NCBI GenBank assembly: GCA_944390015.1
Contig: CALXOL010000003.1
Span: 97,481-161,480 of the forward strand
DNA: 64,000 nucleotides
Reading direction: 5' to 3'
Source: an uncultured Spirochaetaceae bacterium
GTDB taxonomy: Bacteria > Spirochaetota > Spirochaetia > Sphaerochaetales > Sphaerochaetaceae
The position numbers were made by a program, and so were the translations under genes. Below the pieces are notes generated by a model, which saw only the letters and a list, made by a program, of their open reading frames with translations, was not told the origin of the DNA and did no database searches. Positions 44,634 to 54,145 of this stretch are shown here, piece by piece. Numbering within the stretch: the stretch's first letter is position 1; each line of letters begins with the position of its first letter.

Positions 44634-45886
44634 TGGCAAGAGTAAGATATTGTTCATTCTGCGGAAGGAGTGCTGAGGAGGCTGGACAGCTTATTACGGC
44701 AAGCGGGGTTGCAATCTGCCATGATTGCGCAAAGACCTGCATGGACATGTTCAACAACCAGCAGGTAAGATCCGATGGCTCTGGGGAGCTGACGGACATC
44801 CCTACTCCAAAAGAGATAAAAGAATACCTTGATGACTATGTCATCGGACAGGACCAGGCGAAGAGGGTTCTCTCCGTCGCCGTATATAACCACTATAAGA
44901 GGGTACTCAACAAGGACAAGATTGAGAGCGAGGGCATCGAACTCGATAAGTCAAACATCCTCCTGATCGGTCCGACGGGTACTGGTAAGACTCTGCTTGC
45001 AAGAACGCTTGCAAAGAAACTCAGCGTGCCGTTCGCCATTGCCGATGCGACAACTCTTACCGAAGCGGGATATGTCGGAGAGGATGTTGAGAACATCCTT
45101 TTAAAGCTCATCGATGCCGCCGATTATAATATCGAGAAGGCTCAGAAGGGTATCATCTTCATCGATGAGATCGATAAGATCGCGAAGAAAGGAGAGAACG
45201 TATCGATTACCAGGGATGTATCTGGAGAGGGCGTTCAGCAGGCGCTTTTAAAGATCATCGAGGGAACGGTCGCATCAGTCCCTCCACAGGGAGGAAGGAA
45301 GCATCCGAACCAGGAGATGATAAAGATAAATACGCGCGACATCCTGTTCATATGCGGAGGAGCTTTCGTAGGCCTGGATAAGGTAATCGAAAGAAGGACT
45401 GCTACTTCGACATTCGGCTTCGGAACAACTGTAGCAAGAAAGAGCAGCGAAGAGCTTAAAGACATATATGCTGAGCTTCATCCAGATGATCTTGTGAAAT
45501 TTGGTCTCATCCCTGAGTTCATCGGACGTCTTCCGATCCATGTAACGCTTGATGATTTGAAGGTGGAGGATCTTAAGAGGATCATCACAGAGCCGAAGAA
45601 CTCGATAGTAAAGCAGTACCAGGCATCTTTCAAACTCGACGGGATAGATCTCGAGTTCACCGATGATGCTGTCTCAGCAATCGCAGAGAAGGCATTCAGC
45701 CAGAAGACGGGTGCGAGAGGATTGAGGAGCATAGTTGAGAACCTGATGCTCGACATCTCATTTGACCTGCCGTCGATTGAAGGGGTTAACAAGGTCATCG
45801 TTACAAGAGAGAATGTTGAGAAGAACACAAGACCCAAGGTTTTGATAAATGGACAGGAAGAGAAGCTTATTTCATCCAATTTCTGA
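44633..45886 (+). CDS. clpX: ATP-dependent Clp protease ATP-binding subunit ClpX
   Basis: 417 residues. N-terminal zinc-binding domain ([12 protein letters not shown], then ICHDC), AAA+ core with Walker [15 protein letters not shown], Walker [16 protein letters not shown], sensor regions and the C-terminal [15 protein letters not shown]. It unfolds substrates and threads them into ClpP. Standard length. Confidence 0.97.
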   Translation: MARVRYCSFCGRSAEEAGQLITASGVAICHDCAKTCMDMFNNQQVRSDGSGELTDIPTPKEIKEYLDDYVIGQDQAKRVLSVAVYNHYKRVLNKDKIESEGIELDKSNILLIGPTGTGKTLLARTLAKKLSVPFAIADATTLTEAGYVGEDVENILLKLIDAADYNIEKAQKGIIFIDEIDKIAKKGENVSITRDVSGEGVQQALLKIIEGTVASVPPQGGRKHPNQEMIKINTRDILFICGGAFVGLDKVIERRTATSTFGFGTTVARKSSEELKDIYAELHPDDLVKFGLIPEFIGRLPIHVTLDDLKVEDLKRIITEPKNSIVKQYQASFKLDGIDLEFTDDAVSAIAEKAFSQKTGARGLRSIVENLMLDISFDLPSIEGVNKVIVTRENVEKNTRPKVLINGQEEKLISSNF

Positions 45887-46841
45887 TTCTCTGATCTCGA
45901 CGATCAAAGAGAGTAGCAGCATTGCCATAATGGCGCATGTCAATCCGGACGGGGATGCGATCTTCTCATCCCTGGGCTTGGCGAATATCCTGAAAACAAT
46001 GGGAAAGAAGGTCTACCTTTTTAACGACGGTCCTTTCAAAAGAAAGGAGATAATGGAGTATGAGAGCCTCTTTTCCAGCTCGGTAAGTGAGGAGATTAAA
46101 AGGGAAAAGCCGCTTCTCATAATCCTGGACTGTTCGACCGATGACCGCCCAGGGCTGGTTTATCAGGAGCTTAAAAGCAATAAGACAATCGTCATCGACC
46201 ACCATGCATCGGGAAAACCTTTCTACGAAAAGGAGCTTTCATACATAGTCCCTTCCTCCCCTTCCACGACGCTTCTTGTCGATGAAGTAAGAATAGCACT
46301 TTCTGTTGAACTGGATAAGGAGACTGCTAAATACCTTATGCTTGGTTTTCTTACCGATACCGGTTTCTTCCATTTCATATCAGAGGAGCAGGCTCCTGAT
46401 AGCTTCAAAAAAATCTCAACATTCGTTGCAACAGGTCTTAATCCATATGAGCTGTATGACAAGCTTCATGACGGAAGAAGGCTTGAAGACGTCAAGAGCG
46501 TGGCTAAGATAATCGAGGAGAGCAAGGCGGTACTCTCAGGCCAGGTTATAATCGCATATGAGAGGAAGGATTATGCAGGTCTTGAACGCCCTGGAGATTC
46601 AGTCTATTCGAATCTTCTTGAGGTTGAAGGGGTCAAAGTCGTCGTACTCATAAAAGAGAGGGAGGACGCAGTCGAATTCGGATTCAGAGCGAAAAGAGAT
46701 GCCTCTGTTGATGTAGGAAAACTTGCATCAGAGCTCTCAGGAGGTGGACATAAACTTGCATCCGGTGCGACGGTAAAAGGCATGAAAATAGAGGATGCGG
46801 AGCCTTTCATAATCTCAAAATTGAAGACACTCGTTAATTAA
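45849..46841 (+). CDS. DHH-family phosphoesterase (NrnA-like nanoRNase/pAp phosphatase)
   Basis: 330 residues, starting inside the end of clpX (38-base overlap, different frame). DHH motifs: [37 protein letters not shown]. The C-terminal DHHA1 glycine-rich block is [12 protein letters not shown]. It degrades 2-5-mer RNA and/or 3'-phosphoadenosine 5'-phosphate. The overlap implies coupling to clpX. A shorter start (Met at AHVNPDGD) would cut motif I, so I keep the longer one. Confidence 0.85.
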   Translation: MDRKRSLFHPISDSLISTIKESSSIAIMAHVNPDGDAIFSSLGLANILKTMGKKVYLFNDGPFKRKEIMEYESLFSSSVSEEIKREKPLLIILDCSTDDRPGLVYQELKSNKTIVIDHHASGKPFYEKELSYIVPSSPSTTLLVDEVRIALSVELDKETAKYLMLGFLTDTGFFHFISEEQAPDSFKKISTFVATGLNPYELYDKLHDGRRLEDVKSVAKIIEESKAVLSGQVIIAYERKDYAGLERPGDSVYSNLLEVEGVKVVVLIKEREDAVEFGFRAKRDASVDVGKLASELSGGGHKLASGATVKGMKIEDAEPFIISKLKTLVN

Positions 46842-46898
46842 TTATTTATCTGTACTATAATTATTCTATATTTTAGCAATCTATAATCTTCCTTTCCC

Positions 46899-46924
46899 CT
46901 CCCTTGCAGGAAAAAAGCAGGGAG
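46899..46924 (+). promoter_or_regulatory. Hairpin sequestering the ribosome site of the next gene
   Basis: CTCCCT-t-GC (46899-46907) pairs with GCAGGGAG (46917-46924) around an A-rich loop. The GGGAG Shine-Dalgarno sequence, 9 bases before the ATG at 46933, lies in the descending arm, so translation initiation could be gated by this structure. Confidence 0.5.
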
Positions 46925-46932
46925 TAAGAGAA

Positions 46933-47949
46933 ATGGAAGATTATTTTTCAGAAAAAGAGGATCAAAGGCTGACAAAGACGGTCCTATATTATAATTCGCT
47001 TTCGCCTGGTGATGAAAAGGATAGGCTTGAGAAAAAGCTGCTTGAACGCCTTGATTTGCTGATATTCCTCATACCAAGGAAAAACGGTTACGTCAAAGAA
47101 GAGGACATCACCGAGTTCTATCTCATGCAGAGGGAGAAGATGATCCGCATCATCCAGTGCTACGTCATCTCAAAGCAGAGCTTTATGATATACCTTTCGG
47201 AGGTGCTCAGAAAGAGGGCACGGGTGTTTGCCATGCAGAAATCAAGGGCGCTAAAGAAAGAGGCCATAGCCGAATTCTCATACCCAGATAGCCCTGAAGA
47301 GAGCCTCTATCACCTATCGGATGTAGAGACGTCATATGAAGCGGAATGCAACGATGGGTTTAAATTCCAGGGGCTTTACGAGGATTACGACTTAAAAGAA
47401 CTCACGAAACATCTGCTCGCTGAGAGATATGAGGAAGATAAGAGCCTTACACTCGTTGAAAGGGAGATAAAAAGAAGTCTTGAGATAAGATCCAGAAGGA
47501 GGGATTTCATCGCCCTACTCCTTTATGTCCCCAATGACTGTCTTGTAAGACAGAGCAGGAGCATAGCGCATTGCCTATCGGTGGAAGAAGAGGCAGTGCT
47601 GAGGTTCTTCGCACTCAAAGACTCATTCATCGAGAGCCAGGTAAGAGCGAAAAAAGAGATGATAAGAGCGATGGTAGCAAGGCATTACAAGGCTCTGATG
47701 AAGCTGAACTACGAATATACGAGGGAGGCCATGTCCGATGAAGAGAAGAGCGCACTCCTTTCTCAGGAGGAGAGGATAAGCAAATGCTATATCAGGAGGA
47801 TAAAACAGCTTAGAAGCATCAAGAAGGGTCTAAGCCAGGCTGAGATCTCAGAGCTTATGGATTACACCAGATCAAGTATATGCCAAGGTGTTAAAAAAGC
47901 CGTAAGAAATCTTGAAGTGATAGAAAAAAGGCTCTCCCTTACCATATAA
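46933..47949 (+). CDS. Unrecognised helical protein with sigma-factor-like layout
   Basis: 338 residues, charged and almost wholly helical, no signal peptide or membrane segment. An acidic patch EEDITEFYLMQREK followed by aromatic helices ending YLSEVLRKRARVFA resembles sigma region 2. The C-terminus (KGLSQAEISELMDYTRSSICQGVKKAVRNL in two pieces) is a convincing HTH like region 4. The middle (about 150-260) matches nothing I know. It may be a highly diverged sigma factor or other transcription regulator. Not recognised as a named family. Confidence 0.5.
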   Translation: MEDYFSEKEDQRLTKTVLYYNSLSPGDEKDRLEKKLLERLDLLIFLIPRKNGYVKEEDITEFYLMQREKMIRIIQCYVISKQSFMIYLSEVLRKRARVFAMQKSRALKKEAIAEFSYPDSPEESLYHLSDVETSYEAECNDGFKFQGLYEDYDLKELTKHLLAERYEEDKSLTLVEREIKRSLEIRSRRRDFIALLLYVPNDCLVRQSRSIAHCLSVEEEAVLRFFALKDSFIESQVRAKKEMIRAMVARHYKALMKLNYEYTREAMSDEEKSALLSQEERISKCYIRRIKQLRSIKKGLSQAEISELMDYTRSSICQGVKKAVRNLEVIEKRLSLTI

Positions 47950-47956
47950 TGTAATC

Positions 47957-48328
47957 ATGCTCTTCCTTGTTTTGATAGCAATGCTCAACCTTCTCTCCTC
48001 ATGCTCGACAGTCGCAGAATTTAAGGCGGAGGAAGTAGTAACGGATGAGGATTATGCGATCTCATTCATCATAGACGGACGCTACTATGCAGAGCTAAGG
48101 AGGAAGGATGACTCCTTTTTCCTCTTCTCCCCTGAGCTTATGATTAAAAGCGAGAAGTTAAACAGCTATACCACGAAAGAGGGGAATCCCGTATTCTCAT
48201 CTCCAAAAAGAAATTTGAATATCAAACTATATCCCGACATACTCTATTTCGCATTAGATGGATACTACGCATATCTTGACTATCATATGGTGGGGAAAAA
48301 CCGCGGGGACTATTACCCATTCATTTAG
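47957..48328 (+). CDS. Small putative lipoprotein
   Basis: 123 residues. A short N-terminal hydrophobic stretch ends in the lipobox LLSSC (Cys16), so the mature protein should be lipid-anchored. The rest is beta-rich and Tyr/Phe-rich with no known motif. The ATG is 7 bases after the previous gene's stop and lacks a ribosome site; TATAAT lies 6 bases upstream. Function unknown. Confidence 0.65.
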   Translation: MLFLVLIAMLNLLSSCSTVAEFKAEEVVTDEDYAISFIIDGRYYAELRRKDDSFFLFSPELMIKSEKLNSYTTKEGNPVFSSPKRNLNIKLYPDILYFALDGYYAYLDYHMVGKNRGDYYPFI

Positions 48329-48347
48329 ATAGTGCTATATTGTTTGT

Positions 48348-48965
48348 ATGCGATTATATCTGGCAAGCAACAATGAACATAAGAGAGAGGAGTTTTCCCT
48401 CCTCTTTCCCGATTACGAGATAGTACTTCCCAAGGATGAAGGTCTTAGCTTCGATCCTGTTGAGGATGGTTCGACATTTATCGAGAATGCGCTTATAAAA
48501 GCAGAGGCGCTCTATGATCTCATAGGCATGCCCTGCATCGCCGATGATTCAGGGCTCTGCGTAAAAGCCTTTGGGGGAAAGCCCGGAATCCATACGGCAA
48601 GATACGGGGAGGAAGGTGGCAATAAGCTGAGCGACAGGGAGAAATACACACTGCTTTTGAAGAACATGGAGGGCATAAAAGAGAGGGATGCCGAATTCGT
48701 ATGCACCATGGTCCTAATCGTAGATAAGCATAACAAATACGTCGTAGAGAAATCCGTAAAGGGACACATTACAGAAAAAGCAGAGGGGCTCAATGGCTTT
48801 GGTTACGACCCCGTATTCTATAACGACGAGGCTCTTAACGTCTCTGCACTACTCAGCAGTGAGGAGAAGAACACTTTCTCACACAGGGCTAAGGCGGCAG
48901 CGGCCATCAAGGAGATACTGGAGAAGGAGAAGGATGCGATATGGAGAGAAATGAACAGAAGATAA
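48348..48965 (+). CDS. rdgB: XTP/dITP pyrophosphatase (HAM1/RdgB family)
   Basis: 205 residues. SNNEHKREEF (nucleotide-binding), FIENALIKAEAL, ADDSGLCVKAFGGKPGIHTARYG and FGYDPVF are the family blocks. It removes non-canonical purine triphosphates. No Shine-Dalgarno sequence; TATATT lies 6 bases before the ATG. Its 3' end overlaps the pepF start by 25 bases in another frame. Confidence 0.93.
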   Translation: MRLYLASNNEHKREEFSLLFPDYEIVLPKDEGLSFDPVEDGSTFIENALIKAEALYDLIGMPCIADDSGLCVKAFGGKPGIHTARYGEEGGNKLSDREKYTLLLKNMEGIKERDAEFVCTMVLIVDKHNKYVVEKSVKGHITEKAEGLNGFGYDPVFYNDEALNVSALLSSEEKNTFSHRAKAAAAIKEILEKEKDAIWREMNRR

Positions 48966-50713
48966 ACGACACATGGGATCTCTCATCACTGGTTAAAAGT
49001 GATGCCGAGTTTAAAAAAGATCTTAAAAAGCTGAAAGGAAGGATAACAGAGCTCAAAGCACTCAAAGGAACCATGGCAAAGGACTCTGATTCCTTTCATA
49101 GAGCACTCTCAACCGTCAAGAACGTCTTCATGGAGCTTGAGAGGCTCGGAAGCTATGCATTTTTATGCTACAGCGTGGATGGCACGAACAGCAATGTAAT
49201 GAATAATCTGGGACTCTATGAGGATGTGGAGAACAAGATAAGCGAGAGCCTCTCATTCTTCGACCCCGAGCTCATGGCGATCGATGAGGAGAAGATCCGC
49301 GCTTTTCTCCTCGAGAGCAGAAACAGTGAATTCAGAGTCTATGTGAAAAAAGCGAGACGCTTTAAAGAGCACATACTCAGCGAGAAGGAAGAGCGTCTTT
49401 TAAGCCTCTATTCTCCTGTAGGCTCAGCATTCCAGGATACTTTCCAGGACCTGGACAACATAGATCTCGATTTCGGGACAGTGCGTGGAGAGAAACTTAC
49501 CCACTCCAACTACTCCAAATTCATGCATGATGAGAATGAAGAGGTAAGAAAAGAGGCTTACTGCAATCTTTACAGCGCATATGAGAAGAGTAGCCATACG
49601 ATTGCAAGAATATATGCAGGATCCGTCAAGAATGACATCTTCTATGCACGGGCAAGAGGGTATAAGAGCTCCCTTGAGAAAGCGCTTTTTCCCGATAAGA
49701 TACCTCAGAGCGTCTATCGGAACCTGATAAAAGCGGTACACGAGGCATTTCCAGCCCTTCACCGTTATTACGCTCTCAAGGCAAAGAGCCAGGGAAAGGA
49801 TAGGATCAAGCACTATGACGTCTATCTGAGCCTTGAGAAGGATGTCAAGGTCAACTACAGCTATGATGATGCCCTCGCCCTCATAAGCAAAGCCGTAAGC
49901 GTCCTCGGCCCGGAGTACCAGAGTACCCTCATAAGCGGACTAAGCGGTGAGCGCTGGGTGGACAGGTATAACAACAGAGGAAAGAGAAGCGGAGCTTTCA
50001 GCGCAGGTGGCTACATCGGTAAGCCTTACATCATGACGAACTACGAGAATGAGGTGATGGACAGTATTTTCACTCTCATACATGAGGGTGGACACAGCAT
50101 GCACACCTACTACTCCGTAAGGAATAATCCGTTCATGAGCTACAACTACACGATATTCGAGGCGGAGGTCGCTTCAACATTCAATGAAGCGCTTCTTACC
50201 GATTATCTGATAAAGAACAGCGATGACAAGATGAAGAGGTATGTGGTTGCAAAACATCTTGATGATATCGTTGCAACGCTTTTCAGGCAGACGATGTTCG
50301 CCGAATTCGAGCTTATCGTGCATGAGAGCGCGGAGAAAGGAGTTCCACTTACAATCGATTTCTTCCGCTCCACTTACAGAGACCTGCTTGAAAAGTATTT
50401 CGGCCCATCCGTCGAGATGCTCAGCTCAAGCGACCTGGAAGGACTGAGGATTCCTCACTTCTACAGGGCATTCTACACATATAAATACGCAACGGGAATA
50501 AGCGCATCGCTCGCCCTCAGCGAGAGGGTTCTCAGCGGTGGGGAAAAGGAAAGGGACGACTACCTTTCCTTCCTCTCATCCGGCGGTTCAAAATACCCGA
50601 TTGAGTCTCTGAGGAAGGCGGGTGTGGACATGGCCTCGCCTAAGCCGGTTGAAGAGGCTACAAAGCATTTTGAGAAGATGATGGATCTATACGAGAGTCT
50701 TTGTCAAAACTAA
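48941..50713 (+). CDS. pepF: Oligoendopeptidase F (M3 metallopeptidase)
   Basis: 590 residues, standard length. Zinc motif HExxH as LIHEGGHSMHTYYS with the third ligand Glu in IFEAEVASTFNEALL; C-terminal YKYATGISASLALSERV. It degrades 6-20-residue peptides in the cytoplasm. The start lies inside rdgB. The last 56 bases overlap the convergent gene at 50658. Confidence 0.93.
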   Translation: MERNEQKINDTWDLSSLVKSDAEFKKDLKKLKGRITELKALKGTMAKDSDSFHRALSTVKNVFMELERLGSYAFLCYSVDGTNSNVMNNLGLYEDVENKISESLSFFDPELMAIDEEKIRAFLLESRNSEFRVYVKKARRFKEHILSEKEERLLSLYSPVGSAFQDTFQDLDNIDLDFGTVRGEKLTHSNYSKFMHDENEEVRKEAYCNLYSAYEKSSHTIARIYAGSVKNDIFYARARGYKSSLEKALFPDKIPQSVYRNLIKAVHEAFPALHRYYALKAKSQGKDRIKHYDVYLSLEKDVKVNYSYDDALALISKAVSVLGPEYQSTLISGLSGERWVDRYNNRGKRSGAFSAGGYIGKPYIMTNYENEVMDSIFTLIHEGGHSMHTYYSVRNNPFMSYNYTIFEAEVASTFNEALLTDYLIKNSDDKMKRYVVAKHLDDIVATLFRQTMFAEFELIVHESAEKGVPLTIDFFRSTYRDLLEKYFGPSVEMLSSSDLEGLRIPHFYRAFYTYKYATGISASLALSERVLSGGEKERDDYLSFLSSGGSKYPIESLRKAGVDMASPKPVEEATKHFEKMMDLYESLCQN

Positions 50714-51062
50714 CAGCATGGATCTTTCCATCAAGAAATGTAAAAGAGAAGTATGAGCCATCGGTGAGACTTAGTACGCCGATGGCATTATTCTTCTTGA
50801 CAGAAAAGACGAACGAAGAAAGTGGCAGAGCACTGCTGAGAGAATCAAAACTCGAAGAGACCAGTACGGGATCCGCACTCGTATACTGCTCGTACCATTC
50901 AAGGTTAACCTCTTTTTTAAGCGCCTGATAAAGAAGGGCGTACTCACTCTCATCATCAAACGATATTACAAGGCTCTCCCCCTTGCTATTCTCTGGAGAG
51001 ATGGAGTAAACGGCATATAATGATAAAAAAAGAATAAGCCATGCAAAAATCAGACGTCTCAT
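50658..51062 (-). CDS. Small secreted or envelope protein
   Basis: 134 residues from the ATG at 51062 (a TTG two codons earlier is possible). The N-terminal signal sequence LIFAWLILFLSLYAVYS is followed by a small beta-rich domain (SFVFSVKKNNAIGVLSLTDG) without known motif. It overlaps the end of pepF by 56 bases. No Shine-Dalgarno sequence; TTGCTT-N17-TATTCT lies 7 bases before the ATG. Divergent from the HD-domain gene. Function unknown. Confidence 0.6.
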   Translation of the reverse strand: MRRLIFAWLILFLSLYAVYSISPENSKGESLVISFDDESEYALLYQALKKEVNLEWYEQYTSADPVLVSSSFDSLSSALPLSSFVFSVKKNNAIGVLSLTDGSYFSFTFLDGKIHAVSFDKDSRIDPSSSQNAL

Positions 51063-51128
51063 CAGCAAAAGAATAATTCAATGAAGAAAAAAAAGCAAAG
51101 ATTTAAATTAATGTGCTATCTTACTTTT

Positions 51129-52415
51129 ATGAGAAGAGAAGAAATACTGACACTGCTTTATGATGGGTTCACGCACTCGTTAAAGGATCCGCTTTGGGGG
51201 AACATAAGGCTCAGCAGCACACTAAAGGATCTGATAGAGAACAAAAGGGTTCAGAAACTCGCCAGGATAAAACAGAACGGACCGACATACCACATATACC
51301 CTGGCAGCGTGCATACACGCCTTGACCACTCGATCGGAGTATATCATCTATCGAGGATGATAATCCTTTCCCTGGCTTCAAAGAACGAGGCCCTGCCACT
51401 CTCAAAAGAGGGAATAATGAGTTTTCTTGTCGCAAGCCTACTGCATGATATAGGACATTTCCCTTATGCGCATTCACTAAAAGAACTCTCGATAAAAGAA
51501 CATGAGAGCATCGCAGCAGATCTCATCCTGAGTGATGATGATCTTTATCGCGACATAGTCAAGACTGGGGCAGATGCAGAGAGTGCGGCAGCAATAATAG
51601 ATAAGAGCATTAAAAACGATGATGAGGAGATTGAAATATATAGGAAGATCCTCTCCGGGCCACTGGATCCAGATAAGCTCGACTACCTCTCAAGAGACGC
51701 TTATTTTTCGGGCGTTCCATATGGCACGCAGAACACCGACTACATCATAAACAGCCTGGACCTGAGACTCGGTGAGCTGGTACTGGAGGAGGATGCCGTA
51801 GTATCGATAGAACACGTACTCTTTTCTAAGTACCTGATGTATAAGACGATATACTGGCATAAAGGGGTGCGTAGCGCAACATGCATGATAAAAAAAGCAC
51901 TTCTTTTGGCCTTGAAAGAAAAAATCATAAGCTTTGATGACCTTTATCTTAAGGATGATGATGAGTTTGATGAGATCGCTGAACATTTCAGATCTTTCGA
52001 GCCCTTCACCTTGATTGACCGGGTAAAGCATAATGACCTATTGGAGAAGAAGGCGGAATTTGGGCTCGATGAATATCCTCTTTTAAGCGAGAAAGCTTCA
52101 GATCTTAAAAAAAGAGGAGATGCGGAGAGAATCATTTTCAACGCCCTAAGAAAGAAATATCCTGGCCTTAAGGAATATGAGACGATCATAGACATTCCCG
52201 AGCCAATCAATTTTGAAAGCTCCGTACTGCTTTTGCATCATGACGGATCAGTAAGCAGGATAAGGGATGATGAGACCGTACTAAGCAGCTCCGTCGGCTC
52301 ACTCTTCTCATCAAGGCTGAGAAAGCTCTCGATTTTTCTCCCGTATTATGTTAGCCTCAGCGATGCGAAGAGCGCCGTCCTGGAGGGTTTTAATGGAAGA
52401 GAAGCTGAGCTATAA
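51129..52415 (+). CDS. HD-domain phosphohydrolase (dGTPase/SAMHD1-like)
   Basis: 428 residues from the ATG at 51129; a frame from 51081 adds a Lys-rich N-terminus without a ribosome site. HD metal set: HTRLDHSIGVYHLS, LLHDIGHFPYAHSLK, EHESIAADLIL and DPDKLDYLSRDAYFSG. This is the HD superfamily branch of dNTPases/SAMHD1-like proteins. A dNTP triphosphohydrolase role is plausible but the substrate is unproven. TATCTT lies 6 bases before the ATG. Its end overlaps the TtcA-like start. Confidence 0.85.
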   Translation: MRREEILTLLYDGFTHSLKDPLWGNIRLSSTLKDLIENKRVQKLARIKQNGPTYHIYPGSVHTRLDHSIGVYHLSRMIILSLASKNEALPLSKEGIMSFLVASLLHDIGHFPYAHSLKELSIKEHESIAADLILSDDDLYRDIVKTGADAESAAAIIDKSIKNDDEEIEIYRKILSGPLDPDKLDYLSRDAYFSGVPYGTQNTDYIINSLDLRLGELVLEEDAVVSIEHVLFSKYLMYKTIYWHKGVRSATCMIKKALLLALKEKIISFDDLYLKDDDEFDEIAEHFRSFEPFTLIDRVKHNDLLEKKAEFGLDEYPLLSEKASDLKKRGDAERIIFNALRKKYPGLKEYETIIDIPEPINFESSVLLLHHDGSVSRIRDDETVLSSSVGSLFSSRLRKLSIFLPYYVSLSDAKSAVLEGFNGREAEL

Positions 52416-53154
52416 AGACCTCATAAAAGGTGATATCCCGCCTTGGGTGATGAGATTCATAAAAGAGACAGGGAAAGGAATCAATGAATTTGAGATGATA
52501 AAGGATGGGGACATCGTCTTAATCTCAGCCAGCGGAGGGAAAGACAGCCTCGCACTTTCTCTTGCACTCTCGATAAGAAGGAAATGGCTTCCGATCGACT
52601 ATAAGCTCAAAGCCCTCATGATTAACTGGATAGAGCACCCGATAGAAGATGAGTATAAGGAGAAGCTGAAGCAGTACTATGAGGATCTTGGAATCGAATT
52701 CAAGATGGTGGACGAGCATCAGGCCCCCTACTCCTTCAAAGGGGATTTCAACTGCTATCTCTGCTCACGCAACAGAAGAAGAATCCTCTTTGATTATGCG
52801 GCAGAGAACAATATAAGACTTATTGCCATGGGCCATCACCTTGATGACCTTGTGGAGACCAGCCTCATGAATCTCTGTTTCAGAGCCTCCTATGACACGA
52901 TGAAACCCGTTCAGGAGTTCTTCAATGGGAAGATATACGTCATCCGCCCCATGATAAGGGTTCATGAGAATGTAACCAGAAGGCTCAAGGATATGTATGA
53001 CATCCCGGCTGTAAAGCCTGTTTGCCCATACGACCAGACGAACGTAAGGGCACGCTTAAAACCGATTGTAAGTGAATTATGCCATCTGGATAAGCTTACA
53101 AGGGAACACATCTACGCCTCATACGATTTTCCAAATCCTTTAAAAAGCGTATAA
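52393..53154 (+). CDS. TtcA-like PP-loop tRNA thiolase
   Basis: 253 residues from the ATG at 52393 (GAGGG site; the frame from 52348 lies within the HD gene). PP-loop ISASGGKDSLALSLAL, CxxC in CYLCSRNRRRIL, GHHLDDLVETSLMNL, and a later Cys in KPVCPYDQ. This matches TtcA-type enzymes, which use a 4Fe-4S cluster to thiolate tRNA C32, though the related TtuA/TusA-dependent groups cannot be excluded. Overlaps the HD gene by 23 bases. Confidence 0.85.
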   Translation: MEEKLSYKDLIKGDIPPWVMRFIKETGKGINEFEMIKDGDIVLISASGGKDSLALSLALSIRRKWLPIDYKLKALMINWIEHPIEDEYKEKLKQYYEDLGIEFKMVDEHQAPYSFKGDFNCYLCSRNRRRILFDYAAENNIRLIAMGHHLDDLVETSLMNLCFRASYDTMKPVQEFFNGKIYVIRPMIRVHENVTRRLKDMYDIPAVKPVCPYDQTNVRARLKPIVSELCHLDKLTREHIYASYDFPNPLKSV

Positions 53155-53302
53155 AAATGACAGTTTTCAGGTATAATAGTAGCAATCATAAGCACTTAAA
53201 AGCAGCAGAAGAAAAACACTAATATTATTTCATTTAAAAAATTGTAATAAATTAGGTGGAATTGTGTTCTAAATGTATGATAAACTACTGTAAGAGGTTT
53301 GT

Positions 53303-54145
53303 ATGAAGAGGATATTAGCGGCCTTAATCTTATTACTGTCAATCTCCAGTCTTTTCGCCGTAAATCTGGATTTGACTGTTACAAGTGGCAATTTTAAATT
53401 ATATGATGCCTACGGTCATAGATGTGACGCTGAGACGGTATCAGATCTGGAAGGGCTCATCGTTCTTACAAACGACGAGGAAGTTACGTTCTCTACCATT
53501 TATGGGGATATCACACTCGACGGAGGCTCGATATTCTCCGTTCTCTCTTTGGATGCAAGCGCACCTACCTTCTATCTTGTAAACGGCGGAGCAAGATTTG
53601 ATTTAAGAGAGAACATCTATATCCAGGTTTATACTCCTGTCACTCTTACAGCATTAAACACGACAGGTTCATACAAGATTCTGACGACGGATGATGAGGA
53701 AGCAATCTATAACTACTCTGAAAACGGTCAGGCTCTCAGCCTTGACGCACTTAGCGGCAACAGCTATGAGATTGAGCCAATGACATACTCCAGCCTCACG
53801 AAGATGGTGGTCAACGTACCACTTGAAGATGTTGAGGAAGTAAAGGAAGAGGAAATTATTCCAGCAGAGCCGACGATTACTGAGCCTGAGAGCACGATTC
53901 TCGTTCCAGAGAGGGCAGAAATAGTAGTCACAGAGAGTACGCTCACAGGTATTCCTTCCATTCCTGAACTCTATGTATCATCTGAGGAGCTCAATGCTCC
54001 ATCTGCCGCAAGCCTCAATGTGAAGGAAGCTGTTCTCTTAGGTGTGCCTAGCAAAGCGGATTTCGTAAGCGTAACCTATGAGTCCAACCTTATCCCTCCG
54101 AAAGTAAGTGTTTTCGAGGTCGAAAAAAAAACATTGACAGAGTAG
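53303..54145 (+). CDS. FecR-domain envelope protein, 5' part of a split gene
   Basis: 280 residues in the annotated frame. A signal peptide (1-19, ends LFA) is followed by a FecR-like beta domain (VTFSTIYGDITLDGGSIFSV, VNGGARFDLRENIYIQVYTP, LNTTGSYKI by parts). An acidic/Pro-rich linker rich in PSIPEL-type repeats comes next. At A9 (54123-54131) the frame meets TAG within five codons, while the -1 frame continues open for 797 codons into a beta-barrel. One A more would fuse both. AGAGG ribosome site before 53303. Confidence 0.8.
   Translation: MKRILAALILLLSISSLFAVNLDLTVTSGNFKLYDAYGHRCDAETVSDLEGLIVLTNDEEVTFSTIYGDITLDGGSIFSVLSLDASAPTFYLVNGGARFDLRENIYIQVYTPVTLTALNTTGSYKILTTDDEEAIYNYSENGQALSLDALSGNSYEIEPMTYSSLTKMVVNVPLEDVEEVKEEEIIPAEPTITEPESTILVPERAEIVVTESTLTGIPSIPELYVSSEELNAPSAASLNVKEAVLLGVPSKADFVSVTYESNLIPPKVSVFEVEKKTLTE
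54123..54131 (+). repeat. Nine-A homopolymer tract at the FecR/barrel junction
   Basis: GAAAAAAAAAC: zero frame reads GAA AAA AAA ACA ... TAG; the -1 frame reads on as AAA AAC ATT GAC. It contains the slippery string A AAA AAA. Confidence 0.95.
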
